From assembly GCA_017936545.1 (NCBI GenBank), contig JAGBFJ010000054.1:1-64000 (forward strand): DNA of 64,000 nucleotides, given 5' to 3'. This DNA comes from Sutterella sp. Its GTDB lineage: Bacteria > Pseudomonadota > Gammaproteobacteria > Burkholderiales > Burkholderiaceae_F. The notes under the pieces were generated by a model, which searched no databases, had not been told where the DNA came from, and worked only from the letters and a program-made list of their open reading frames with translations. Shown here piece by piece: positions 21,487 through 29,627 of this stretch (positions are counted from its first letter, which is position 1; the number at the start of each line of letters is the position of its first letter). Made by a program: the position numbers and the translations under genes.

Positions 21487-21576
21487 GGTGATCTGTTCGG
21501 TTCCGACAGGCTGACTCTGTCGGGGACATATCGTCCATCCGTATAAGCTTCCTGTATTTTTTGAGGTTATAAGAAA

Positions 21577-22248
21577 ATGAAGACTTCTCTGAAGATCGGC
21601 GGTCTCGTTGCCGCTATGATGCTGGCGGTTTCGGGCGCTTCCTTCGCAGCCGACCAGGTCAGTCCCTATGTCCACTCCTCCGACGCCAAGATCGTCAAGT
21701 CCGGTTTCGGCCTCTGCTGGCGCACGGGCTTCTGGACGCCGGCTCTCGCCGAAGCCCAGGGCGTCGGCGGTGAAGGCTGCACGTGCGATGCCGACATCCT
21801 CGGCGCCGCCGCCTGCACGGCCAAGAAGGTCGCCGCTGCTCCGGCTGCCAAGGCTGCTGAAAAGGTGACGTTCTCCGCTGACATGCTCTTCAACTTCAAC
21901 AAGTCCACCCTCAAGGACGAAGGCAAGGCCGTCATCGACGAACTCGTCTCCCGTCTCGCCGGTGTTGACGTTGAAGTCATCCTGACGACCGGCTATGCCG
22001 ACCGCATCGGTTCCGACACGTACAACCAGAAGCTCTCCGCCGCCCGCGCTGAATCCGTCAAGGCCTACCTCGTCTCCAAGGGCGTGGATGCCAAGCTGAT
22101 CCAGACGGAAGGCCGCGGCGAACTCGACCCGGTTGTCAACTGCCCGGATCCGTCCGCCAAGGGCCAGGTCAAGAACTTCCGCGAACTCGTCCAGTGCCTC
22201 GCTCCGAACCGTCGCGCTGTTGTCGAAGTCGTCGGCACGCGTCAGTAA
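21577..22248 (+). CDS. ompA: Small OmpA-family outer-membrane/peptidoglycan-binding protein
   Basis: The 223-residue protein has a clear signal peptide (MKTSLKIGGLVAAMMLAVSGASFA, cleaved before ADQ), a short Cys-containing middle (residues 45-72), an Ala/Lys linker and a C-terminal OmpA domain (about 95-223). The domain shows FNFNKSTLKDEGKAVIDEL, GYADRIGSDTYNQKLSAARAESVKAYL and NRRAVVEVVG, which bind diaminopimelate in peptidoglycan. There is no 8-strand N-terminal barrel, as in short OmpA/RmpM proteins of Burkholderiales. It is probably highly expressed, judging by its uniform C-ending codons and strong terminator. Two hairpins follow. Confidence 0.93.
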   Translation: MKTSLKIGGLVAAMMLAVSGASFAADQVSPYVHSSDAKIVKSGFGLCWRTGFWTPALAEAQGVGGEGCTCDADILGAAACTAKKVAAAPAAKAAEKVTFSADMLFNFNKSTLKDEGKAVIDELVSRLAGVDVEVILTTGYADRIGSDTYNQKLSAARAESVKAYLVSKGVDAKLIQTEGRGELDPVVNCPDPSAKGQVKNFRELVQCLAPNRRAVVEVVGTRQ

Positions 22249-22266
22249 TCTGCGCTTAGTTCAGAA

Positions 22267-22332
22267 GTGACCCGCCTGAAGCGGGTCACCGCAAACCCTC
22301 GAAAGCCCATGCCTTCGGGGGTTTTCTTTTTC
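22267..22332 (+). terminator. Two hairpins ending the ompA transcript
   Basis: A perfect 9-base hairpin (gtgacccgc/gcgggtcac, 22267-22289) is followed by a second stem (aaaccctcgaaag with cttcgggggttt) and a T-rich tract. The second is the likely terminator; the first may protect the 3' end. Confidence 0.7.
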
Positions 22333-22355
22333 CAACCGAGTGAAGTGGTCAAAGC

Positions 22356-23012
22356 ATGTCCTGCAGGCTTTTTCTATTTGATCTGGACGGCACAATTGCC
22401 GACACGGCTCCCGATCTCGTTCGAGCCGCCAATCTCGTTCGCACGGTTCGAGGACTTGATCCTCTGCCCGACAGCATCCTCCGGCCGATGGCAAGCAGAG
22501 GAGCTCCGGGACTGATCGGCACATGCTTCGGAATTCAGAAAACCGATCCGGCATTCCCTGCGCTTCGTAACGAATTTCTTCGGAACTACGAAGCCGGAAT
22601 GACCCTGGACTCCCGTCCCTTCCCGGGCATTCTTGAAATGCTTGCCGAACTCCGTTCAGCCGGCATCCGTACGGGCATCGTCACCAACAAATACACGCAT
22701 CTCGCCCGCAAACTCGCCGCCGGTCTCGATCTCTCGAGCCGATTCGACATCATCCTCGGCAGCGATGCGGACCGGTGCGCCATGAAGCCGGCGCCCGACT
22801 CTCTTCTCACCGCCGCCGAAGCCCTGGGCATTGCGCCGGCCGATGCACTTTACTCCGGCGACGATCCGCGCGACGTTCAGGCCGCTCATGCCGCCGGCAT
22901 GCCCTGTGCCGCCGTACGCTGGGGCTATCTGGCCAGCGATCCGGAAACATGGGACGCCGACATCGTTGTATCGGAACCTCGCGAACTTGCCGTCTGGGCG
23001 CTCAGCCGCTGA
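22356..23012 (+). CDS. gph: Phosphoglycolate phosphatase-type HAD hydrolase
   Basis: The 218-residue HAD-superfamily phosphatase begins with the nucleophile motif FLFDLDGTIADT (D9, D11), then a helical cap, motif II in IVTNK, a conserved Lys (CAMKPAPDS) and motif IV in YSGDDPRDVQAAHAAG. Phosphoglycolate from DNA repair is the usual substrate of Gph; the assignment rests on length, cap type and the ompA-gph neighbourhood. In relatives ubiG lies between ompA and gph and is absent here. Confidence 0.88.
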   Translation: MSCRLFLFDLDGTIADTAPDLVRAANLVRTVRGLDPLPDSILRPMASRGAPGLIGTCFGIQKTDPAFPALRNEFLRNYEAGMTLDSRPFPGILEMLAELRSAGIRTGIVTNKYTHLARKLAAGLDLSSRFDIILGSDADRCAMKPAPDSLLTAAEALGIAPADALYSGDDPRDVQAAHAAGMPCAAVRWGYLASDPETWDADIVVSEPRELAVWALSR

Positions 23013-23070
23013 GCCTCGCACGAACTTTGTTGCAATTTTTCCATCAGACAAAAGCACTCCGCCGTTTTGT

Positions 23071-23092
23071 CGGACCGTGCGTCGGCTATAAT
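23071..23092 (+). promoter_or_regulatory. Promoter of ssrA
   Basis: A perfect -10 TATAAT lies at 23087-23092 with a TTTTGT-like -35 about 16 bases upstream, 18 bases before the mature tmRNA 5' end. This is consistent with a strong constitutive promoter followed by RNase P processing. Confidence 0.6.
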
Positions 23093-23109
23093 CCGCATCC
23101 TACTCATAC

Positions 23110-23470
23110 GGGGGCGCCTTGGTTTCGACGGGGACGCGGACGCTGTGTGGGGCATGCCGAGGTGCAGTCACCTCGTAAATCCGCTGCAATCAATTAAACG
23201 CCAACAATAAGCGTTTCGCTCTCGCTGCTTAATAGCGGGATGCTGCACCGGTTTGTCTCTGGGCCGGGTCGGGCAACCGACAGCAGTATCACTTGACAGA
23301 GTCTAGGATGCGCGGCTGTCGCCGACGCGTTTCCGAAACTTAGGTGACTGGCTGAATGCCGGCCCGCCGCTCGGCAGGGCATTCGGTAAGACTCAAATCA
23401 TGCGGCTATGCATGTAGAACCAACGGAAAAAGGTTTCCGGACGCGGGTTCAACTCCCGCCGCCTCCACCA
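23110..23470 (+). ncRNA. ssrA: Transfer-messenger RNA (tmRNA)
   Basis: tmRNA rescues stalled ribosomes and tags the nascent protein for proteolysis. The 5' end gggggcg pairs with cgcctcc before the encoded ACCA at the 3' end to form the tRNA-like acceptor, and ggttcaactcccgcc supplies the T arm. The tag frame at 23200-23232 (resume codon GCC) encodes ANNKRFALAA and then TAA; the ALAA end is the ClpXP signal. The 361-base length is normal for a one-piece tmRNA. A 12-base-pair terminator follows at 23478. Confidence 0.97.
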
Positions 23471-23477
23471 AATTTAG

Positions 23478-23514
23478 GGCTCTGACAGCACGCAACGGCT
23501 GTCAGAGCCTTTCG
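23478..23514 (+). terminator. Intrinsic terminator of ssrA
   Basis: A perfect 12-base stem (ggctctgacagc with gctgtcagagcc), 8-base loop, then TTTCGTTT, begins 8 bases after the tmRNA 3' end. Confidence 0.8.
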
Positions 23515-23616
23515 TTTGCCGGGCTGCCACAGCCGGTCTGCCTTGAGGAAATTAGGGATTCTCCCTAAAATACGGGGCATTTCTTCTCCGCTCACTCCCG
23601 CATCTTCTTTCACATC

Positions 23617-24519
23617 ATGGCCCTCAAGCGAAACATCTTCCTCGGCATCGCTCTGATCATTGCGGCGGGACTGCTGTGGGGCGGGATGGGAACTGCCGTC
23701 CAGTATCTGTTTTCTTCCAACGAGAGTTTTACGCCGCTTCAGCTTGTCACGGTCCGTCAGCTATCGGCCGGCGCGCTTTTCATCGGCGCGGCCAGTCTTT
23801 TCATGCCCGGACGCATGTGGAGCATCTGGAAGAATCCCAGGCTCCTTGCCGACATCGTTGTGAGCGGCGCACTGATCTTCGGGGCGCATTATTCCTTTTT
23901 CGAATCCATCTACTACTCGAATGCCGGAACCGGGGCCATTCTTCTGACGACGGTTCCGCTCTTCTGCGGCGTCTGGTATGCCGTCACGCAGCGGCGAATG
24001 GTTTCACTGGCTGAAATCGTCTGCTTCTTTCTCGCGGCTTCCGGCGTCATGCTCATCGTGACGGACGGAAATCTCTCCGAACTCATGTTTTCGCCGCTTG
24101 CGCTCTCCTGGGGCATGCTGTCCGCGGTCATCGCCGCGGCATACAGCATTCAACCGCTCAAAGCCATCGCCAAGGCCGGCGTTATCCCCATCGTCGCCTG
24201 GGGATTGCTTTTCGGAGGATGCTTCGCGTCCTTTCTCTGTCCGCCCTGGACCATCTCGCTCGTGTGGACGCCGTCCTCGTTTGCCGCGTTCGGGTTTATC
24301 GTCGTGTTCGGCACGATTCTCGCCTTCTGGTCCTACATGGCCGGACTCAAGTATGTGTCTCCGGTCATGGCCGGTCTTCTCAACTGCACGGAACCACTCT
24401 CCGCCTTTCTTTTTTCGATTCTGCTTCTCGGCGACACGCTCGGTCTTGCCCAGTTCATCGGCATTCTCCTCGTGATGGCGAACGTCTGCCTGCTTGCCCT
24501 GGCCAAGGGAAGACGCTGA
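23617..24519 (+). CDS. EamA/DMT-family inner-membrane transporter
   Basis: The 300-residue protein has 10 predicted membrane helices in two EamA repeats. The first has GLLWGGMGTAVQYLF and LVTVRQLSAGALF. The second ends in FVSPVMAGLLNCTEPLSAFLFSILLLGD-like sequence, the typical 'EP' helix of metabolite exporters. Substrates of such proteins (amino acids or other metabolites) cannot be read from sequence. It stands between ssrA and a decarboxylase gene on the same strand, with 143 bases before the latter. Confidence 0.9.
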   Translation: MALKRNIFLGIALIIAAGLLWGGMGTAVQYLFSSNESFTPLQLVTVRQLSAGALFIGAASLFMPGRMWSIWKNPRLLADIVVSGALIFGAHYSFFESIYYSNAGTGAILLTTVPLFCGVWYAVTQRRMVSLAEIVCFFLAASGVMLIVTDGNLSELMFSPLALSWGMLSAVIAAAYSIQPLKAIAKAGVIPIVAWGLLFGGCFASFLCPPWTISLVWTPSSFAAFGFIVVFGTILAFWSYMAGLKYVSPVMAGLLNCTEPLSAFLFSILLLGDTLGLAQFIGILLVMANVCLLALAKGRR

Positions 24520-24604
24520 GATGACCGCGGCGCCCCTCGGCTCATCAGCCCCTTCCTTATAATTTGTGAGGATTTTCGGAGCCCTTCTCCGGGCTGTCCG
24601 GATC

Positions 24605-24660
24605 AAGAGCCGCCGTACGTCTGCCGTACGGTTTTCCCAACCCGTTTCTTTGGGCTCTTA
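24605..24660 (+). promoter_or_regulatory. Structured leader upstream of the decarboxylase gene
   Basis: A terminator-like hairpin (ccgtacg, loop tctgc, cgtacgg, then TTTT; 24613-24635) sits inside an outer pairing of aagagcc (24605-24611) with gggctctt (24652-24659), ending 3 bases before the ATG. The outer helix would bury the ribosome-binding region. It may be the EamA terminator or a regulated leader; both readings are inference. Confidence 0.4.
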
Positions 24661-24662
24661 AT

Positions 24663-26897
24663 ATGAAATACAACTTCCCCGTCGTCATCATTGACGAGGA
24701 CTACCACTCGGAAACCGCGTCCGGCCTCGGTATCCGGGATGTCGCCAAAGCCATCGAATCGCACGACATCAGCGTCGTTGCCGTGACGAGCTTTTCCGAC
24801 CTGACCAGCTTCGCGCGCCAGCAGGCCCGTGCAGGTGCCTTCATCATCAGCATGGACGACGAAGACTTCGGCGATGAAGCCGCCGTTCGCGGACTTCGCG
24901 AGTTCGTTCGCAAGGTTCGGCGCGAAAACAACGACGTTCCCATCTTCCTGTACGGCGAGACCAGAACCGCCAACAATGTGCCCAACGACGTGTCGCGCGA
25001 GCTGCACGGCTTCATCAACATGTTTGAGGACACGCCCGACTTCGTGGCCCGATACATCGTCCGCGAAGTCCGTCAGTATCTCGAGAACCTTCCGCCTCCG
25101 TTTTTCAAGGCCCTGGTTCAGTACGCCGCAGATTCGTCCTACTCGTGGCACTGCCCCGGTCACTCCGGCGGGGTCGCTTTTCTGAAGAGCCCGGTCGGCC
25201 AGATGTTCCATCAGTTCTTCGGCGAAAACATGCTTCGCGTCGACGTCTGCAACGCCGTCGAGGAACTCGGCCAGCTGCTCGACCATACCGGTCCCGTCGC
25301 GAAATCCGAACAGAACGCCGCACGCATCTTCGGCTGCGACAATCTCTTCTTCGTGACGAACGGCACCTCCACTTCCAACAAAATCGTCTGGAACTACACG
25401 GTGGCGCCGGGCGACATCGTCATTGTGGACCGCAACTGCCATAAATCGATCCTGCATTCGATTACGCTCACCGGGGCAATTCCCGTTTTCCTGATGCCGA
25501 CCCGCAATAATCTCGGCATCATCGGCCCGATTCCCGAATCCGAATTCGACTGGGAAACGATTCAGAAGAAGATCGATACCAATCCGCTGATCAAAAACAA
25601 GAATGCCAAGCCGCGCATTCTGACGATCACGCAGAGCACTTACGACGGCATCGTCTACAACGACGAACGCATCAAGGCCAAGCTCGACGGAAAAGTCGAC
25701 ATTCTTCACTTCGACGAAGCCTGGCTGCCGCATGCCGCATTCCATCCCTACTATGACAGCATGCACGCGATCGACCGCAACAAGCCACGCACGAAGACTT
25801 CCATGGTCTTTGCCACGCAGTCGACTCACAAGCTGCTTGCCGGTATTTCTCAGGCCTCTCAGATTCTGATTCAGGACAGCGAAACTGAAAAGCTCGACCG
25901 TCCCGGCTTCAACGAATCGTTCCTGATGCATACGTCGACCTCGCCTCAGTACGCCATCATCGCTAGCTGCGACGTGGCCGCCTCCATGATGGAAGCCCCT
26001 GCCGGCACCGCCCTCGTTGAGGAATCGATCCGCGAAGCCGTTGCCTTCCGAAAGGCCATGCGCGACGTTTCCCGGAACTACGGCGACTGGTGGTTCAAGG
26101 TCTGGGGCCCGGACGGTCTGCCCGAAGACGATCTCGGATCTCAGAAAGACTGGCTTCTTCATGCTGACGACAAGTGGCACGGTTTCGGCCGCGTCACGGA
26201 AGGCTTCAACATGCTCGACCCGATCAAAGCGACGATCGTCACGCCGGGTCTCGGCATCGACGGCGATTTCGCCGATACCGGCATTCCGGCTGCCGTCGTC
26301 ACGAAATACCTGGCCGAACACGGCATCATCGTTGAGAAGACGGGCCTCTACTCCTTCTTCATCATGTTCACCATCGGCATCACCAAGGGCCGCTGGAACA
26401 CCATGGTCACGGAGCTGCAGCAGTTCAAGGACGCCTACGACCGAAACGCCCCGCTCTGGCACGTCATGCCGAAGTTCCTGCAGGCCTTCCCGAGGTATGA
26501 AGGACTCGGTCTGCGCGATCTGTGCCATGCCATTCATCAGGCCTACAAGCGCTGCGACGTAGCTCGTCTGACCACCCAGATCTATCTCTCCGTCATGGAG
26601 CCCGCCATGCGCCCGACCGATGCATTCGCCAAGCTCGCTCATGCAGAAGTGGACCGTCTGCCCATCGATGAACTGGAGGGCCGCGTTTCCGCCGTCCTGC
26701 TGACACCCTACCCGCCGGGCATCCCGCTGCTCATCCCGGGTGAAAAGGTGAACGCACAGATCGTCGACTACCTGCGCTTTGCCAGAGATCTGGCCAAGGA
26801 ATTCCCGGGCTTTGAAACCGACGTTCACGGTCTCGTCAAGGTCGGACAGCCCGACGGCACGGTGAAATACTTCCTCGACTGTGTTCGGGAAGGCTGA
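24663..26897 (+). CDS. PLP-dependent Orn/Lys/Arg decarboxylase, AdiA-like
   Basis: The 744-residue fold-type I decarboxylase has an N-terminal receiver-like wing domain (1-130), the catalytic core and a C-terminal domain. The core has WHCPGHSGG at 162-170, VTNGTSTSNK at 231-240, HFDEAW at 349-354 and the PLP lysine K390 in ATQSTHKLLAG. Length and the STHKLL context resemble biodegradative arginine decarboxylase AdiA more than ornithine SpeC (about 711) or lysine LdcI (715). Such enzymes consume a proton per turnover and yield a polyamine precursor. No partner antiporter lies beside it unless the upstream DMT protein serves; substrate is therefore open. Confidence 0.88.
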   Translation: MKYNFPVVIIDEDYHSETASGLGIRDVAKAIESHDISVVAVTSFSDLTSFARQQARAGAFIISMDDEDFGDEAAVRGLREFVRKVRRENNDVPIFLYGETRTANNVPNDVSRELHGFINMFEDTPDFVARYIVREVRQYLENLPPPFFKALVQYAADSSYSWHCPGHSGGVAFLKSPVGQMFHQFFGENMLRVDVCNAVEELGQLLDHTGPVAKSEQNAARIFGCDNLFFVTNGTSTSNKIVWNYTVAPGDIVIVDRNCHKSILHSITLTGAIPVFLMPTRNNLGIIGPIPESEFDWETIQKKIDTNPLIKNKNAKPRILTITQSTYDGIVYNDERIKAKLDGKVDILHFDEAWLPHAAFHPYYDSMHAIDRNKPRTKTSMVFATQSTHKLLAGISQASQILIQDSETEKLDRPGFNESFLMHTSTSPQYAIIASCDVAASMMEAPAGTALVEESIREAVAFRKAMRDVSRNYGDWWFKVWGPDGLPEDDLGSQKDWLLHADDKWHGFGRVTEGFNMLDPIKATIVTPGLGIDGDFADTGIPAAVVTKYLAEHGIIVEKTGLYSFFIMFTIGITKGRWNTMVTELQQFKDAYDRNAPLWHVMPKFLQAFPRYEGLGLRDLCHAIHQAYKRCDVARLTTQIYLSVMEPAMRPTDAFAKLAHAEVDRLPIDELEGRVSAVLLTPYPPGIPLLIPGEKVNAQIVDYLRFARDLAKEFPGFETDVHGLVKVGQPDGTVKYFLDCVREG

Positions 26898-26919
26898 CGT
26901 CCGCTGACTTTCACCTCAT

Positions 26920-26954
26920 ATACGGTCTCTCTTAGGGAGGGACCGTATTTTTTG
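26920..26954 (+). terminator. Intrinsic terminator of the decarboxylase gene
   Basis: atacggtc pairs with gaccgtat, extended by an imperfect inner stem, followed by TTTTTTG. It begins 23 bases past the stop. Confidence 0.75.
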
Positions 26955-27077
26955 TCCCAAACTGAAACGAAATTCGGGAAACGGGTGCCGGGCGCTGTAT
27001 CCTTTGATACAAAGATATCGCATCCGACGAGAACGATACAATTGACCGGACTGCACTGAATTTCGCAAGGGGTTGAA

Positions 27078-29615
27078 ATGGCCAGATTTTTCAAGATCAC
27101 TGCCGGCGCCGCCATAGTCGGCGTCGCCCTTTACGCCGCCGCAGGCTACGTCGGCGTTCCCTGGATCGTTAAATCTGTTCTGGAGAAACAAGTCAGTCAG
27201 ACGCTGCACAGAAAAGTGTCGGTCGGCAAGGTGAGCTTCAATCCGTGGTTCTGGATCTTTGAAATGAGGGATCTGAAAATCGACGGAAAATCAGGCGGGG
27301 ATCCTTTTCTTATGCTGGCGTCGCTTCGCATCGACGCCAGCTCCCAGACCTTCTCGAACATGGCGCCGGTGCTTGAAGAGTTCACTGTCGACGGTCTCCA
27401 TGCACGCGTCAATCTTAATGATGAAGACGTGAGAAAGCTCCTTCAGGGCGACGGCAAAACGGCCTCCGGAGACAGCGCGTCCTCCTCGTCCTCCTCATCA
27501 GAAGGCGGTCTGCCGCAATTCGCGCTCTACAACATCGCGGTCCGGAATTCGTCCCTGCGCGTTGTTGACCGTGCTCGCGCCGTCGATCAGGCCGTGACTG
27601 ACTTCAACCTTGCTCTGCCGTTTGTCAGCACGCTCCCGGGAGCCAAGGAAAGTCTGGTTACTCCGTCTCTGTCCTTCAATCTGAACGGCACGCCCGTGTC
27701 GGCGTCCGGCACGACCCGTCCGTTCGGCTCGACCCTCGAGGCTCAGCTCAATGCCCGTCTGTCGAACCTCGACCTAGCTCCCATGCTGAGACTGGTCCCG
27801 GCGCTCAACTCTCCTGCGCTTAAAGTGGAATCCGGACTTTTCTCGACGGACATCAATCTTATTTTCCGAAATCCGACGGGAGGCAAAGCCGGCAAAATGC
27901 TCGTTTCCGGCACAGCTTCGCTTGCCGACATCCGCACCAGTCAGCAGAACGCCGGCAAGGCTCAGCCGCTGGCTTCGGTCAAGCGCGTGTCCGTTCGCCT
28001 CCGCGAGCTGGACCTTCTTGAACAGCAGGCCAAAGTGCAGAGCATCATCATCGATGAACCGAAGATCTCGCTCATCAATTCTGCCTCGGGTCTCAATGCC
28101 GTCAAAACCGCCAACGCCTTCGCATCGTCGGGCGCTCCCGCTCAGTCTTCGGCTCAGCCCGCCAAGAACGCTCCCGCCCAAAATGATGCCTGGCACTGGT
28201 CGCTCGACACGCTGCAGGTTAAAAACGGCACTGTGGCCTGGCTCGATACGACAACGGCTCCCAATGCCCGCGTGCCGGTCACCGGCATCAACGCCGCTCT
28301 GCACGGTCTGACCGGAGACGCCGGCGCCAAACCCGGCACGGCAGAACTTGCCGCCAAACTGCTCGGCGGGGCGCTCTCCGTGAAAGCCGAGGTTGCGGCT
28401 GCTCCTCTCAGTATTTCTGCCGACGTCAAGCTGACTCAGCTCTCCCCCGCGCAGCTTTCTCCCTATATCCGCAAAGCTCTCGGAGCCGATCTGTCGGCGG
28501 TGTTTTCCGCTGACGTCAGAACCGGCATTAAGAACAGCAATGTAACGGCCTCCGGTACGGCAGCGGTCTCCAACGTTCAGCTCAAGCAGGGCAAGACTCA
28601 GCTGGCTGCTGTCCGAAATGCCTCCCTGAAGCTCAAATCCCTGGATCTCGGCGCCCAGAAGGCTGTCGTCGACTCCGTCACCGTAACAGCTCCCGTCATT
28701 AATCTTGAGAAGAATGCCAAGGGCATCAACCTTGCGCAGCTGGGCGGAGCTCAGCCGTCTTCCGCTAAATCAGCGGCGCCGGCTCCTCAGAAATCCGCTG
28801 CCGCTGCTCCTGCCTGGAACTGGCAGCTCGGAGCAGCCGACATTACCGAAGGCCGCTTCAACTTCAAGGACACAACCGTCAAGCCTAATGTGTCCTTCTC
28901 GATGACCGAGCTTACCGTCAAGGCCAGAAATTTCTCCTCTGCCAAGGGAGCCAAGGGAACGGCCGACGTGTCGGCCAAGCTTGCAGGCGGTTCGGCCAAG
29001 TTCTCGGGACCGGTTGTGCTTGACCCGCTCGGCACCGACCTCAGCGTCTCCATCGCCAATCTTCAGCTCAAAGACTTCTCGCCGGTCATGGCTGCCTATG
29101 CCGGCCTCGGCGCCAAGAGCGGCACGCTCAATGCCAAAGGAAACCTCACCCTTGAAAACGGCAAGGCCGGTCAGATTGCAAGCTGGTTCGGCGACATCGG
29201 CCTGGCATCCTTCAACATGACCAACAGCCGGGGCAAGAGCCTGATGACCTGGAAAGATGCCGCACTCACCGGCCTCAGCGTGAAGACGACGGATCCGATC
29301 AGCCTCACGCTCAAACAGGCCGTGATTGATCAGCCTGGCACCAAGGAAACAAAGGCTGTGCGTCAGACTGCCGCCGTTGTCGGTGCGCTTGCCGCCCTTG
29401 CCGGAAAAGATAAGATCGCCAATAAGATTGACAAAGCCGACAGCAAGCTTGACGGCAAGATCGTGCTGAACGACGTTCGGTATGAAAACGGACGCTTCTC
29501 TGCCGCCGGCGTCAGCTCTGCCTCGGTCGCCGGTGCTCTGCTGCAGAAGCTCTCTCAGGCCATGAGCGCCAAGCTCGGCACCGGCAGCGCGTCCTCCGGC
29601 GCAGCTTCGCAGTAA
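27078..29615 (+). CDS. AsmA-superfamily / DUF748 envelope protein
   Basis: The 845-residue protein has one N-terminal membrane anchor (about residues 5-28) and a long periplasmic region of repeated beta-rich AsmA/DUF748 units. The typical start is VPWIVKSVLEKQVSQTLHRK followed by VSFNPWFWIFEMRDLKI. Three Ser/Ala/Pro-rich linkers separate the units (near residues 130, 360 and 565). Members are thought to bridge inner and outer membrane for lipid transport or envelope assembly. It ends 12 bases before the ttrS-like gene on the same strand, so the two may share a transcript. Function of this member is unknown. Confidence 0.82.
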   Translation: MARFFKITAGAAIVGVALYAAAGYVGVPWIVKSVLEKQVSQTLHRKVSVGKVSFNPWFWIFEMRDLKIDGKSGGDPFLMLASLRIDASSQTFSNMAPVLEEFTVDGLHARVNLNDEDVRKLLQGDGKTASGDSASSSSSSSEGGLPQFALYNIAVRNSSLRVVDRARAVDQAVTDFNLALPFVSTLPGAKESLVTPSLSFNLNGTPVSASGTTRPFGSTLEAQLNARLSNLDLAPMLRLVPALNSPALKVESGLFSTDINLIFRNPTGGKAGKMLVSGTASLADIRTSQQNAGKAQPLASVKRVSVRLRELDLLEQQAKVQSIIIDEPKISLINSASGLNAVKTANAFASSGAPAQSSAQPAKNAPAQNDAWHWSLDTLQVKNGTVAWLDTTTAPNARVPVTGINAALHGLTGDAGAKPGTAELAAKLLGGALSVKAEVAAAPLSISADVKLTQLSPAQLSPYIRKALGADLSAVFSADVRTGIKNSNVTASGTAAVSNVQLKQGKTQLAAVRNASLKLKSLDLGAQKAVVDSVTVTAPVINLEKNAKGINLAQLGGAQPSSAKSAAPAPQKSAAAAPAWNWQLGAADITEGRFNFKDTTVKPNVSFSMTELTVKARNFSSAKGAKGTADVSAKLAGGSAKFSGPVVLDPLGTDLSVSIANLQLKDFSPVMAAYAGLGAKSGTLNAKGNLTLENGKAGQIASWFGDIGLASFNMTNSRGKSLMTWKDAALTGLSVKTTDPISLTLKQAVIDQPGTKETKAVRQTAAVVGALAALAGKDKIANKIDKADSKLDGKIVLNDVRYENGRFSAAGVSSASVAGALLQKLSQAMSAKLGTGSASSGAASQ

Positions 29616-29627
29616 CAGGAGCGCGCC

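Noticed and set aside
24603..26828. A 741-residue antisense frame opposite the decarboxylase
   Set aside because: It mirrors the real gene codon for codon, and its sequence (rich in V, G, D, H, R) is what antisense of a high-GC gene gives. It has no ribosome-binding site or family pattern.
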